Shown one piece after another: positions 8,621-17,578 of a DNA stretch of 64,000 nt. Position numbers and translations under genes: made by a program. The notes beneath the pieces were generated by a model that saw nothing but the letters and a program-made list of their open reading frames with translations, was not told the origin of the DNA and searched no databases. The stretch is from Nocardiopsis trehalosi NBRC 14201 (GTDB lineage: Bacteria; Actinomycetota; Actinomycetes; Streptosporangiales; Streptosporangiaceae). Each line of letters starts with the position of its first letter. Position 1 is the stretch's first letter. The stretch lies in assembly GCF_001552555.1 (NCBI RefSeq), contig NZ_BCRK01000010.1:1-64000 (forward strand), in the 5' to 3' direction.

Positions 8621-9477
8621 GCCGGGCCTCCGGCCGACGGCCGCAGGAACCTTGCCCCCTGGACGGGGCGGGCCAGCCGCATCAGCCATACCACCGCCGC
8701 CGCCCAGATCGCCCCCACCCCGGCGAGCACGAACTGCCCGGCCAGGGTGTCGAAGGGGGTGAGGTAACCGCGGTTCAGGCCCACCATTCCGACCAGCATG
8801 AGCGCCGTCATCGCGATGATGATGCGCACCGAGGAACGCACGCGCGCCCGTCCGGCCGAGGTGCGCACGAGCATGGTGGCGCGATCGCGGGAGGACTCGG
8901 CGAGCCGGCTCAGCAGCGCGCTGAGATCGGCCGCGTGGCGCCCGTCGGCCGTGGACAGCGCGACGGCGACCAAGTCGGCCGTCGGGTTGTCGACCCGCTG
9001 CGCGAAGACGGCCATCGCCTGATGCACGTCCAACCCCGAGCGCAGCTGCCACGCCAGGTGGGCGACGTCGTCTCGGATCGCCGCCGGGGCGATGTCGGCG
9101 GTGGCGGCGATCGCGCTCTGCAGCCCGGACGCTCCGGAGATCATGTCGCGGAGCTGTTCGGTCCAGGCCGCGACGGCCTCCACCCGGCCGGCTTCGTCGG
9201 CCATCGCGCGGTCCGGGCCCAGGACCTCGGGCAGCCACCACAGCGCTGCGGCACCCAACAGCCCGGCCACCGGCCAGCCGGTGACCGCCCCGGCGCAGAG
9301 CCCGGCCGTCGCCGCGCAGCCCAGCCGCACCGCCACCCCGCGGCCCGCCGGGACCGAAGACACCATGCGCCGCAGCGGTTGCAGTGGTCCTCCGATGGCC
9401 AGGGCGCGGGCGAAGGCGAACACGCCCGCTCCGACGAGGGCGCCGGCCGAGGCCGTCGCCACCAGTTCCGTCTCCAT
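8617..9477 (-). CDS. tadB: Tad inner-membrane assembly protein TadB
   Basis: This 286-aa GspF-type platform protein has hydrophobic helices at the N-terminus (ATASAGALVGAGVFAFARAL), near residues 55-85 and at the C-terminus. A helical F-domain between them contains the segment MISGASGLQSAIAATADIAP. The start codon sits in a TGATG overlap with the ATPase gene. The usual TadA-TadB-TadC gene order supports the assignment. Confidence 0.85.
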   Translation of the reverse strand: METELVATASAGALVGAGVFAFARALAIGGPLQPLRRMVSSVPAGRGVAVRLGCAATAGLCAGAVTGWPVAGLLGAAALWWLPEVLGPDRAMADEAGRVEAVAAWTEQLRDMISGASGLQSAIAATADIAPAAIRDDVAHLAWQLRSGLDVHQAMAVFAQRVDNPTADLVAVALSTADGRHAADLSALLSRLAESSRDRATMLVRTSAGRARVRSSVRIIIAMTALMLVGMVGLNRGYLTPFDTLAGQFVLAGVGAIWAAAVVWLMRLARPVQGARFLRPSAGGPA

Positions 9478-10856
9478 CAGCTCCGCCCTCGCATTCGGGG
9501 CGGCTGTGCGATGGCGTCGGTGAAGTCGAAACCGTGGGCGGACAGCCGTTCCGCCAGCTCCGGGCTGGGCGGCACCCGCAGCTCCCCCTCGAAGCCGCCG
9601 CCGTCGCGCCGGTAGATCTCGTTGGAGACGACCTGCGGGCCTTCGGCCCCCACCACCTCGCGGATGCTGGCGACGTGGCGGCGGCCACGCGGCGGGGCCG
9701 CGATGTGGACCACCAGGTGCACCGCCGAGGCGATGAGGAGGTTGGTCGCCTCCAGGCTCAGGCGTTCCGGGCTCTGGGCGGTGTAGGCGGCGATCTTGGT
9801 GAAGACCTGCGCCGAGCTGCTCGCGTGGATGGTGGCCATCGACCCGTCGGTCCCCATGCTCATGGCGTTCAGCAGCGCGATCGTCTCCGGTCCGCGCGTC
9901 TCGCCGACGATCACCCGATCCGGTGACATCCGCAGTGCGTGGCGGACCAGGTCGGCCAGGGTGATCTCGCCGACTCCTTCGAGGTTGGCCGGACGGCCTT
10001 GGAGCACCACGCAGTCGGGGTGCGCCTGTTCGTCGCGGTCGAGGTTGAGTTCGAGGCTGTCCTCGATCGTCACGATGCGCTCGTGCGGGTCGATGGTGTC
10101 GGCCAGTGCCCGCAGCAGGGTGGTCTTGCCCGCGCCGGTGGCTCCGGCGATCACGATGTTCGCCCGTGCGGCGACCGACGCCGCGAGCAGCTTGTTCACC
10201 GTGGCGTCGACCATGCCGGCCTGGCGCAGATCGGCGAGAGTGAGCCTGTTCTCGGGGTGGCGGCGGATGGCGATCGAGACTCGGCGGGCCACGCTCATCA
10301 CCGCCGACAGGCGGGCGCCACCGGGCAGCTCCATGCTGAGCAGGGGCGCGGAGGAGTCGAAGCGCCGCTCCCCCGAAGCCGAATCCGCGGCGATCCGGCG
10401 CACCAGGGCGATCAGGTCCTCGTCGCGGCCGGCGATCGGCCGGCGGCGTTCGCGCCGCCCGCCGCCGAAGTCCAGGAACACCCGGTCCCCGGTGATGTGG
10501 ATGTTCTGCACCCCGGGTTCGGCCAGCAGCCCTTCGAGGGGACCCAGGCCGCAGACGCGTGCCAGCACCGCCGAGCGCAGCCACGCCTCCTGCGCGTCGG
10601 TGAGGACACCGCGGTTGGCGGCCAAGGCGCGGTGGGCGTAGGCGTCCAGGACCTGGCCGAGCACCCCGTCGACGCGGTTCCGGTATGCCTCCCCGGTGAC
10701 CGCCGGCCGAGCGAGCTCTTCGTCCTCAGCAGCGGCGCGGACGAGCCGCGCCGTCACCTCGGCGGTGACCTCGCGCACCAGGGGCTCGAACCTGGCGGCC
10801 GCGTCTCCCGCCTGCGCGACCGCGGGTGCCGTGGGCAGTACCTCCATCCGGGTCAC
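9477..10856 (-). CDS. tadA: Tad pilus assembly/secretion ATPase TadA (CpaF family)
   Basis: This 459-aa secretion ATPase of the VirB11/CpaF family has the Walker A motif GATGAGKTT at about residues 238-246. It also has the Asp box (IVTIEDSLELNL), Walker B (DRVIVGETRGPE) and the His box (MATIHASS). Length and motif order are normal for CpaF. It powers pilin polymerisation at the cytoplasmic face of the TadB/TadC platform. The GTG start overlaps the preceding TadZ-like gene as GTGA. Confidence 0.9.
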   Translation of the reverse strand: MTRMEVLPTAPAVAQAGDAAARFEPLVREVTAEVTARLVRAAAEDEELARPAVTGEAYRNRVDGVLGQVLDAYAHRALAANRGVLTDAQEAWLRSAVLARVCGLGPLEGLLAEPGVQNIHITGDRVFLDFGGGRRERRRPIAGRDEDLIALVRRIAADSASGERRFDSSAPLLSMELPGGARLSAVMSVARRVSIAIRRHPENRLTLADLRQAGMVDATVNKLLAASVAARANIVIAGATGAGKTTLLRALADTIDPHERIVTIEDSLELNLDRDEQAHPDCVVLQGRPANLEGVGEITLADLVRHALRMSPDRVIVGETRGPETIALLNAMSMGTDGSMATIHASSSAQVFTKIAAYTAQSPERLSLEATNLLIASAVHLVVHIAAPPRGRRHVASIREVVGAEGPQVVSNEIYRRDGGGFEGELRVPPSPELAERLSAHGFDFTDAIAQPPRMRGRS

Positions 10857-11710
10857 GCCACCGCCCCCAACGCGTCCGGCCCGTGGGTGCGGGAAGGCAC
10901 TGCGGCGGACGCCGGGTGGGAAACGGCGCTCGGGGCCATGTCATCGAGGTGTTCGGCGAGCGCCCGCGCCGCGCGCATCAGCGGATGGCCGCCGATCGTC
11001 TCCGGGTCGCGCCGATACCGCAGCCAGGCGCCGGCCCGCCCCCACCACGAAGCCCACCGCGCCTCCTCGCCACGGATCACCGCGGCGCCGCCGGGGTCAT
11101 CGGGGATGCGCGCCCAGATGGGCGGCGCGGTGGCCTCGGCGAACTCGTCGTCGCTGAATCGGCGCCCTCTCACCGCCAACCCCACGCTGCAGCCGCGCTG
11201 CTCCAGAGCGGTGAAGACGGCGGCACACTCCACGACGCGTTTCACCTGGGCCACGTCGTCGCCGCAGAGCACCACGACGACCGCGTCCGCCTGCATCAGC
11301 AGCCGGGCGCCCGCACTACCGGGCAGAACGCGTCCGACGTCGACGACCGTGAGCGGTCCCCGCGCCAGGCATCCGCGGCGCTCCGCCAGCAGGCGCACCG
11401 CACCCGTCACTGCATGCGGGGCGGACGGTGCCGTGATCACATGCAGTCCACCGGACACCTCCACCGCATGGCGCAGCAGCGGGTTGTCCCCGCCGTCGGC
11501 GTCCGCAGCCGTTCGGCGGCTCGCCGCGGCCAGTGACAGCAGCCCCCGCTCCGCACGCGTGTTGTGCCAGACCGCGAAGTCGCCACCGGAGGCGTCGGCT
11601 TCAACGAGGACGGGCACGGTGAGCGGGGCCGCCGGCCAGCACGCCGTCAGGGCGGCGGCCAGCGTCGACACCCCCGGCGCACCCGATAGGGAACACACCG
11701 CGACGATCAT
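10853..11710 (-). CDS. TadZ/CpaE-like ParA-superfamily protein
   Basis: This 285-aa protein starts MIVAVCSLSGAPGVSTLAAA, a deviant Walker A in which the usual K-G-G-x-G-K-[ST] has lost its lysines. A conserved Asp block (VLVEADASGGDFAVW) and TVVDVGRVLP resemble the switch regions of MinD/ParA proteins. Position directly before tadA fits TadZ/CpaE, which localises the pilus machine. The missing P-loop lysines suggest weak or absent ATPase activity, as reported for several TadZ proteins. Confidence 0.75.
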   Translation of the reverse strand: MIVAVCSLSGAPGVSTLAAALTACWPAAPLTVPVLVEADASGGDFAVWHNTRAERGLLSLAAASRRTAADADGGDNPLLRHAVEVSGGLHVITAPSAPHAVTGAVRLLAERRGCLARGPLTVVDVGRVLPGSAGARLLMQADAVVVVLCGDDVAQVKRVVECAAVFTALEQRGCSVGLAVRGRRFSDDEFAEATAPPIWARIPDDPGGAAVIRGEEARWASWWGRAGAWLRYRRDPETIGGHPLMRAARALAEHLDDMAPSAVSHPASAAVPSRTHGPDALGAVA

Positions 11711-12434
11711 GCTTCCTCCTGCTCATGGCCATGGACCAGCACCAGCCGCACGTTCTCGGACCCCGCTGCGGCGACGAGCGGCGCGTCCGCACGCGCCATA
11801 CCGAGTTCGACGGTCGTCTCGGCCGCTCCCTGCTCGACCGGCCTGCGCACCGTGTGCACCGTCGCCATCACCGGCACGCCGGGGATGGCCGCGGTGGGCT
11901 CGTCGCCTTCCTCGTCGTCCCGTGGCGCGGACAACGAACCGGCTTCGGTGATGACCACGCCCACCGCCGATCCCGCCGCGAGGGCGCTCGGCACCGTCGC
12001 CTCGGGAAGGGCGACCGCCACCACCGCCCGTCCCCGCTCCGGCCACTCGTCGGCACCCGCCAGCGCCGAACGCGGCAGGGGCGTCCCCGCACGCAGGGGT
12101 ATGGCGACCCTGCGTCCCAGGACGTCCGCCGACTCCGCCTCGACCAGTTCCAGCCCGTCCGTCCCGTGGAGGTCGGCCGCCCGCAGGTCCTCACTCGTCA
12201 GCACGTGCCCCGCGTCGACGTCGCGCGCCACGACGACGATCGGCACCGCCTCTTCCGGCTCGCCAACCCCACTGACGAAACCGCTCCCAACGTCACGAGT
12301 ACGGCCCCTGCTGCGGTCCACCTCCATTGACGGCGTCGGTGGGGAGGTGCATTCCGTCCGTCCCTACTCTTCCGACTTGATTTGTCTGTATTTGCGGCCA
12401 CGCCTTCCCCCGCCTGACGAAATGGGGCTCTCAC
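11707..12434 (-). pseudogene. SAF-domain (CpaB/RcpC-like) protein with an apparent -1 frameshift
   Basis: Two overlapping frames together make one SAF protein. Frame 1 starts at GTG 12434 (GTGA overlap with the upstream gene). It encodes a basic N-terminus and a membrane helix (WTAAGAVLVTLGAVSSVGLA), then loses homology. Frame 2 carries the SAF domain (VPIVVVARDVDAGHVLTSED) to the stop at 11707. The switch lies near 12245-12262, and a net -1 shift (for example one missing base) would join them. Within frame 2 an ATG at 12325 could start a 206-aa protein, but its first ~25 residues are the shadow of the helix. It is either a real lesion, a sequence error or, less likely, recoding. Confidence 0.7.
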
Positions 12435-13291
12435 GCCTCGGTGACGAGCGCCCGTACCTCCACGACTTCAGTCTCGGCTTGTGCCGACATCACCAGCGGG
12501 TCGAGCACGCCGGACTCCCCCGTTGAGGACTCCCATGCCACCTCCCAGGTCACGTCGACCACCACCGGGAACCGCCCACCCGGCCGATGGGCAGAGGATG
12601 AGCGGAACGTGTGGCCGCACGTCGGGGACTCGGCACCCGCAGTGTGCGCCGACGGATCGAACGGCTCACCAGACCCCTCGCACCTGACCGTGCTGCCGTC
12701 ACCCATCGACCACGCCGAACCGGTCGGCGTCGCCGTCACCGAGACCGATCCGCCCGAGACGGCCGCCTCTGCCGAGACCGGCGCCCACTGCTCCGCTGCC
12801 ACCCACATCCACATCGGCACGTGCACGACCTGCCGGGCGTTCAACGGCGGCGCGGCCGCCACCTCGGGCACAGGCAACCGGAGCGACGCCCGAGCCTCCT
12901 CCGCCAGGGCGGAGAAGTCCACCGGCACACCCCCGCCGACTTCGGCTCCGGCCACCGTCGCCGAGCACTCCGCGATCCCGGAGAAGGGAGTCAGGTCCCC
13001 CAGCGCACCGGGGCTTCCCGCCACGAACCCGGGGACCAGAAGGTCTTTGCGAACACACGACGGGCCACCGACCGGAACCGCACCGTCCGGCGAGGAACGG
13101 ACCGGCGCAGCACCCGAGCCGCTATGCGACTGCCCGCCTCCGCTGGAGCGCGCCGTCACTTCGCAGCCCGAGGCGTCGCACGAGGTGTGTCCTCGGAACT
13201 TGTCGCCGACATCTCCGGACGCCGCCCCCTGAGTAGCCGCGAAGCTGCAGAGCACCGCGCTGCCCAGGACCGCGATGCTCCTCCTCAGCAT
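12431..13291 (-). CDS. Secreted PKD-like protein of the pilus operon
   Basis: The 286-aa product has a signal peptide (MLRRSIAVLGSAVLCSFAAT, then a small-residue cleavage region). The mature part is Ser/Gly-rich at first and ends in a strand-rich domain with ATPTGSAWSMGDGSTVRC and a later CGHTFRSSS, a PKD-like pattern. Similar proteins precede the SAF and TadZ genes in Streptomyces-type Tad loci, often misannotated as ATP/GTP-binding. The ATG at 13289-13291 overlaps the preceding stop codon; a start 7 codons upstream is possible. It probably acts outside the membrane. Confidence 0.7.
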   Translation of the reverse strand: MLRRSIAVLGSAVLCSFAATQGAASGDVGDKFRGHTSCDASGCEVTARSSGGGQSHSGSGAAPVRSSPDGAVPVGGPSCVRKDLLVPGFVAGSPGALGDLTPFSGIAECSATVAGAEVGGGVPVDFSALAEEARASLRLPVPEVAAAPPLNARQVVHVPMWMWVAAEQWAPVSAEAAVSGGSVSVTATPTGSAWSMGDGSTVRCEGSGEPFDPSAHTAGAESPTCGHTFRSSSAHRPGGRFPVVVDVTWEVAWESSTGESGVLDPLVMSAQAETEVVEVRALVTEA

Positions 13292-13812
13292 CCGCCGTAG
13301 TCCCCGAACCACAGTTCCTGGACCTTCCAGGAGGAGCCGTCCGACGTGACGGTCACCCGGTGCGGACGGAAGTCGTCCGCCTCCGCCGATTCAGGCTCAA
13401 CCCCTTCGAGCACCCACTGCGAGTCGTCGGCGCAGTCCTCGATCACCACCGTCGGCGGACTGCCGTCCGGATCGCTCTCAACGACCTTGGGCTCCAGCAC
13501 GGGCTCGCCCGTCGCGGTCGCCCCGTCGAGCATGTCCCTGGCCAGCTCCAGCGCCTGCCCCTTCGCGTAGCGCTGCAGATAGGGATGATCAGTGGCCCCC
13601 TGGTGCGACCCCTCCACCACCGCGTCCATCAGCCCCTCATAGGCGGTGATGGCCAACCGTTCCGGTGTCTCCGCCGCTCCGGTCTCGGCCGTGTCGGACG
13701 GGCCGGGTGGATGGGACGCCTCCCCCTCTTCCGCCGGCGCGCACGAGACCGCGGTCGCGAGGACGACACACGCGATGGATGAGCTGCGGAGCAGCACGAA
13801 CACCCCCACCAT
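13285..13812 (-). CDS. Putative lipoprotein heading the pilus operon
   Basis: This 175-aa protein has a hydrophobic N-terminus ending in ATAVSCAPAEEG, a plausible but imperfect lipobox with the modified Cys. The mature part contains LAITAYEGLMDAVVEGSH and a C-terminal strand-rich domain (HRVTVTSDGSSWKVQELWFG), like small secreted proteins that accompany actinobacterial Tad loci. The ATG at 13810-13812 is taken; a GTG two codons upstream is also possible, and neither has a strong ribosome binding site. It overlaps the next gene by 7 bases. Confidence 0.65.
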   Translation of the reverse strand: MVGVFVLLRSSSIACVVLATAVSCAPAEEGEASHPPGPSDTAETGAAETPERLAITAYEGLMDAVVEGSHQGATDHPYLQRYAKGQALELARDMLDGATATGEPVLEPKVVESDPDGSPPTVVIEDCADDSQWVLEGVEPESAEADDFRPHRVTVTSDGSSWKVQELWFGDYGGC

Positions 13813-13930
13813 GAACACGGAGAGTAAAAGAGATGTTACTCGTTGGAATGCGGCTTGACTCTAACGATCCCCACCCCGCGCCACAACCCCAGTAGGGAGA
13901 AGGGGAATGTCAAGAAACCCACAGCCCACC

Positions 13931-14303
13931 GATGTCGCACGAATGAGAGTCCCCGCGCCGTTCCTGGGACACCAATCAGCAGCTCAAGCACATTGTGAGA
14001 CGCAGATAACTGGTTTCGGCGCATATCTCGTGAACGCCTCTTTCTCCACAAACGGCGGAGCATTAGCGAATTACCTGAACCGCAGATATACCTCGATCGC
14101 GATCCATCAGGAAGAAGACCCACATCACGCGCTTCGGCGCCCACACCGCCGACGAACCCGGCACCGCTCGAGGTGTTCAAGCCATAGCCACACCAGGCGC
14201 GCGCTGCCCCCGACGCTGTGGTGGTGGCGCACGGCAGGCATCGAAGTCCCCGGACGCGCGGAGGCTCCCTCAGCGGACCGCGGCCCGCCGGTAAACGGTA
14301 CGG
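13931..14303. repeat. Interspersed repeat, copy A (two halves split by about 240 bp)
   Basis: Bases 14211-14290 match 51231-51310 at 73 of 80 positions. Bases 13931-13970 match 51188-51227 at 33 of 40. In copy B the halves are 3 bases apart; here about 240 bases lie between them. The intervening sequence shows no gene or clear inverted ends. Both copies lie 120-180 bases upstream of a minus-strand gene and read in the same orientation relative to it. The rest of the 13813-14397 interval holds nothing else I recognise. Confidence 0.75.
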
Positions 14304-14397
14304 ACCGCTGACCCGCATGCCGGTTTCGTGGTGCCCGAAGCCGCAGTCGGCTTAGTGTTGTGGGTACCCGCCCGCCCCCGACTGCGGAGAGGCCAAC

Positions 14398-14598
14398 ATG
14401 CGACTGCGAATGCTCGGTACGACGTCAAAGGACGGCGACTGCCCCACCCTGTACGAGACTGAGACCGGCGACATCGTCGTCCAGGGGGACCGCCTCACCG
14501 ATCCCGAAGCCCTCGCCCAACTCGAAGACGTGAAGCCGGACGAGACGTTCGTCGTCGTCCCCCGGGCGCTCCTCACCCAGTACGCGCCCAAGGAGTAG
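14398..14598 (+). CDS. Small hypothetical protein in an XRE/DUF6879 operon
   Basis: The product has 66 aa. The ATG has GGAGAGG 5 bases upstream. Sequence features such as GTTSKDGDCPTLYETETGDI and QGDRLTDPEALAQL match the small proteins that in many actinomycetes precede a DUF6879 protein and an XRE/DUF5753 regulator. The next gene starts 3 bases after the stop. The role is unknown; by analogy with DUF397/BldB-type partners it may act with the XRE regulator. Confidence 0.75.
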   Translation: MRLRMLGTTSKDGDCPTLYETETGDIVVQGDRLTDPEALAQLEDVKPDETFVVVPRALLTQYAPKE

Positions 14599-14601
14599 GC
14601 G

Positions 14602-15129
14602 TTGCCCGACCTCATCAGCGGCCCCGCCATCACCGAGTTCTTCGCAGACGGCTTCGAACACACCGCCTGGCGCATGGAGACCAGACGCGCCTACGGAGTC
14701 GCCTCCGAGACCGAGGACTTCCAACGGTGGCTGAGAGGCGAGCATGTCCTGTCCGACCCGGGAAGGCCCTGGCTCCGCACCATCCGGAAGCTGACCTCCA
14801 GCGGGAAACGCGTGGAACGGGTGCGCCTCCTGGACGATCCGCCCACCGACTACCAGCGGTGGATCCTGGAGGACGTCTCCGACAACATCGACGCCGGCGA
14901 GGACATCCGGTACCTACCGCGTGCTGAGGCGGTCCGCCTTCCCCACGCACCACACAGGGATTTCTGGTTGTTCGATTCGCGCATGGCGGGGGTGTTCCAC
15001 TTCGACGGAGACCGGTCGCTCGGCATGGAGCTGACCGATGACCCCGCCACGGTGCTCGCCGGGTGCCAGATCCGGGACGCCGCTTGGCACTACGCTCGCC
15101 CCGTCGCAGCACTCAGCCTCAGCACATGA
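14602..15129 (+). CDS. DUF6879 family protein
   Basis: The product has 175 aa. It has the family pattern: FEHTAWRMETRRAYGVASE at the N-terminus, a basic segment with GKRVERVRLLDDPPTDYQRW, then EDIRYLPRAEAV and DFWLFDSR. It starts TTG (14602) directly after the 66-aa gene, and its stop overlaps the XRE gene start as ATGA. DUF6879 proteins travel with XRE/DUF5753 regulators in actinobacteria; their biochemical role is unknown. Confidence 0.8.
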   Translation: MPDLISGPAITEFFADGFEHTAWRMETRRAYGVASETEDFQRWLRGEHVLSDPGRPWLRTIRKLTSSGKRVERVRLLDDPPTDYQRWILEDVSDNIDAGEDIRYLPRAEAVRLPHAPHRDFWLFDSRMAGVFHFDGDRSLGMELTDDPATVLAGCQIRDAAWHYARPVAALSLST

Positions 15130-15968
15130 GCACGGATTTCCAACAGGCTCGTCTCGCCCTCGGAACGCGGCTTCGCGAACTGCGTTCCGAAGGCAGTCTC
15201 ACCGGCCGAGAGATGGCGTCGAAACTGGGGTGGCCGCACTCGAAGATCTCCAAACTCGAGAACGGCAAGCAGACGGCCACAGCGGAAGACGTCATCGCTT
15301 GGGCGGAGGCGTGCGGGCGCCCAGATGCAGCGAAGGAACTGAAGGCGCACCTTCGCGGCATGGAGACCCGGTACAGGACCTGGCGCCGCCAACTCGCCGG
15401 CGGTCACCAGGCACGCCAGCAGGCCGGGATCGCCGAGTCACAGCGGACCCGGCTGTTCCGGGGGTTCCAGGAGTCGGTCATCCCTGGGATCTTCCAGACC
15501 GCGGAGTACGCGCGGTGGATGTTCACGGTGAGCGCCGACTTCCACCAGTCACCGCGCGACACCGACGAGGCCGTCCGGGCACGCATCCGTCGCCAGGAGC
15601 TTCTCTATGAGCCCGGGCGGGAGTTCCGCTTCCTCGTATGGGAGGCGGCCCTGCGTATGCGGGTATGCCCTCCCGAGGTGATGGCCGGGCAATTGGATCG
15701 GCTCACCGGATTGATGGGGTTGAGCACGGTTTCGCTAGGGGTCATCCCGTTCAGCGCGCAGTTGGCGCTGCCGCCCTCCCACGGGTTCTGGATCTACGAC
15801 GACCGGCTGGTGATCGTGGAGAACCTCAACGCGGAGATGTGGTTGGACGACGCGGCCGACGTGGCGCTCTACGCCCGCGCCTGGAACAAGTTCCGCGAAT
15901 CGGCCGTCTACGGGCGGCCCGCTCACGCTCTCGTCGCCTCAGCGCGCTCCCTACTCGAAACTTCATAA
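15126..15968 (+). CDS. XRE-family regulator with DUF5753 domain
   Basis: This 280-aa protein has an N-terminal helix-turn-helix (LTGREMASKLGWPHSKISKL) at about residues 24-43. A DUF5753 ligand/partner domain follows, with the hallmark VIPGIFQTAEYARWM and later SLGVIPFSAQLALPPSHGF. The start is fixed by the ATGA overlap with the DUF6879 gene. Such regulators (WhiJ-like) normally work with a small partner from the same operon. Target unknown. Confidence 0.85.
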   Translation: MSTDFQQARLALGTRLRELRSEGSLTGREMASKLGWPHSKISKLENGKQTATAEDVIAWAEACGRPDAAKELKAHLRGMETRYRTWRRQLAGGHQARQQAGIAESQRTRLFRGFQESVIPGIFQTAEYARWMFTVSADFHQSPRDTDEAVRARIRRQELLYEPGREFRFLVWEAALRMRVCPPEVMAGQLDRLTGLMGLSTVSLGVIPFSAQLALPPSHGFWIYDDRLVIVENLNAEMWLDDAADVALYARAWNKFRESAVYGRPAHALVASARSLLETS

Positions 15969-16184
15969 CGAACTTCGGGAAACCTCTTGTTTGACCTGAG
16001 AAACTTCTAGAAACACACCTGCCGGGGAGAAACTTTCGGCCGTAGCGTCTCATCACCAGCTCTCAAGGGGTGATGACATGACGCGCATCCTGGCCTCTTC
16101 CCCTGCATCGCAGGGTGCCGGTTCTTCCGCAACTTCTCGACGCCACAGACTGCCGGCGGCCATCCGTCCGCTGGGATCGGCACG

Positions 16185-16619
16185 GTGAGCGCCATGCTGC
16201 GCCTGGAGCCGGGCCCTCGGAGCGAAGGCACCACGAGCGAACTCAACGCCGACCTGAGTGCTCCTCGGGAAAGCCGACGCTTGCTGTTGCGTGCTCTCAC
16301 CGACCATCCCACCTTGGACGATGCCCTTCTCGTCGTCTCCGAGCTGGTTACCAACGCTGTCGAGCACACGCTCAGCGGCCGCCCTGGCGGAACCGTCACC
16401 GTGACCACAGCTGCGACCGCCGCCCAGGTGTACATCGAGGTCACCGATGACGGCCCGAGAGCCGACGCCCCGAGCGTCCCCGCCCTCGTCGACCCGCTCG
16501 CCTGGGCGGAACACGGGCGTGGACTGCACCTGGTCGCCCGCTGTTCCTCCCACTGGGGCGTCGACCACCACGGCGACGGCCGCACCACGGTGTGGGCCGT
16601 CGTCCAGGGCGCAGGGTGA
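16185..16619 (+). CDS. RsbW/SpoIIAB-like ATP-binding protein
   Basis: This 144-aa HATPase_c protein has the N box (VVSELVTNAVEHT) with its conserved Asn, a G1-like DDGP motif (YIEVTDDGPRADA) and a G2-like HGRGLHLV loop. Single-domain ATPases of this kind act as anti-sigma factor kinases or as partners of XRE/DUF397 regulators in actinomycetes. The true start may be the ATG at 16194. It overlaps the next gene as GTGA. Confidence 0.8.
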   Translation: MSAMLRLEPGPRSEGTTSELNADLSAPRESRRLLLRALTDHPTLDDALLVVSELVTNAVEHTLSGRPGGTVTVTTAATAAQVYIEVTDDGPRADAPSVPALVDPLAWAEHGRGLHLVARCSSHWGVDHHGDGRTTVWAVVQGAG

Positions 16620-17074
16620 TCTCGGTGGCCAGCCCCGCCGCGTGCTGGCCCGGCCGGGCCATGATCCACGCCGACGATCCCGACGGGGCGGTGCCGCTGA
16701 CCGTGGAGCGGGTCCTCCCCCCGGAGCACGTGCTGGTGCGCGAGCCCCGCACCGAACAGGTGCGGCAAGTGCTGCTGAGGGACTTGGAGCCGCTGCACGC
16801 CGGCCACCTGTGCGCGCTGGCGCGGGCCTGGCCCGAGGGCACCCAGGTCCTGACCGGCGGCGGGCACATGTGCGAGGTCATCGGGTGGGAGCCCCACCGC
16901 TCGGCGTTCGGGCTGCTGTACCTGCGCGACATGGGCACCGGGCGCTTCACCGTCGCCCACTGCCGCGACGTGGTGCGCACCGTACCGGTCAACGCCGTCT
17001 CCCCGCCGCCGCTGCAGCGGGTGAAGTCGCGCCCCCACCCCCTGGTGGCCCGAACGACAGGAGCCGCCAGGTGA
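16616..17074 (+). CDS. Hypothetical protein coupled to the RsbW-like gene
   Basis: This protein of about 152 aa starts at a GTG in a GTGA overlap. No membrane segment or signal peptide is seen. It is soluble and rich in Arg/His, with segments such as VPLTVERVLPPEHVLVREP and GHLCALARAWPEGTQ. I do not recognise the family. Strict coupling to the anti-sigma-like ATPase suggests a joint role. Confidence 0.6.
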   Translation: MISVASPAACWPGRAMIHADDPDGAVPLTVERVLPPEHVLVREPRTEQVRQVLLRDLEPLHAGHLCALARAWPEGTQVLTGGGHMCEVIGWEPHRSAFGLLYLRDMGTGRFTVAHCRDVVRTVPVNAVSPPPLQRVKSRPHPLVARTTGAAR

Positions 17075-17200
17075 CCGGCCGGGCTCCTGCCTCCGACTGC
17101 CGCCCCGGAGGTGTGGTCCCCTCCCGGGCGGCCCGGGCCGCGGGGCACTCTCCCCCGCCCCGCGGCCCCTCCACCCCTCGACCGCACCCCTGGAGCCTGC

Positions 17201-17305
17201 ATGACCCCCGTCCGCCTGGCGCTGCTCACGCTCGTCCTGGCCGTGCTCGCCATCGGCCTCGGCCTGGCCGCCGCCGTCCTCGACACCGCCTTCGCCGTCC
17301 GCTGA
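17201..17305 (+). CDS. Very small single-pass membrane peptide
   Basis: This 34-aa peptide is almost entirely one hydrophobic helix (VRLALLTLVLAVLAIGLGLA). The ATG has a GGAG four to eight bases upstream (tggagcctgcATG). Small membrane peptides (Spd-like) are frequent in actinobacterial integrative elements, but sequence alone does not prove that homology. Confidence 0.5.
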   Translation: MTPVRLALLTLVLAVLAIGLGLAAAVLDTAFAVR

Positions 17306-17344
17306 CGCCCGCGCTAGAACGCCACCGCGAAAGGAACCGTTCGC

Positions 17345-17578
17345 ATGCTCCCGATGCCGAGCCCCCTACGCCCCACCGCCAGGAAACGGGCCCCGATCAC
17401 CGACGACGACCTCGTCGGCGGCCTGCTGACCACCGGCGAGGTGGCCCGGCTGTTCCGTGTCGACCCCAAGACCGTCTGCCGGTGGGCCGACCAAGGCCGG
17501 CTTCCGGCCATCCGGACGCCGGGTGGCCAGCGCCGCGTGCCCGCCGGCTTCGTCCACCGCCACCTCTCCCCGCCATGA
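17345..17578 (+). CDS. BldC/excisionase-like helix-turn-helix protein
   Basis: This 77-aa protein has a MerR-type winged helix: LLTTGEVARLFRVDPKTVCR, then WADQGRLPAIRTPGGQRRV. This is the HTH_17 pattern shared by BldC developmental regulators and by excisionases. The N-terminal ~20 residues are basic. It overlaps the next gene as ATGA. Without a neighbouring integrase a regulatory role is more likely than excision, but both remain open. Confidence 0.8.
   Translation: MLPMPSPLRPTARKRAPITDDDLVGGLLTTGEVARLFRVDPKTVCRWADQGRLPAIRTPGGQRRVPAGFVHRHLSPP

Noticed and set aside
17345-17578. HTH protein considered as excisionase
   Set aside because: No adjacent integrase, and the sequence equally fits BldC-type regulators; only the HTH is claimed.
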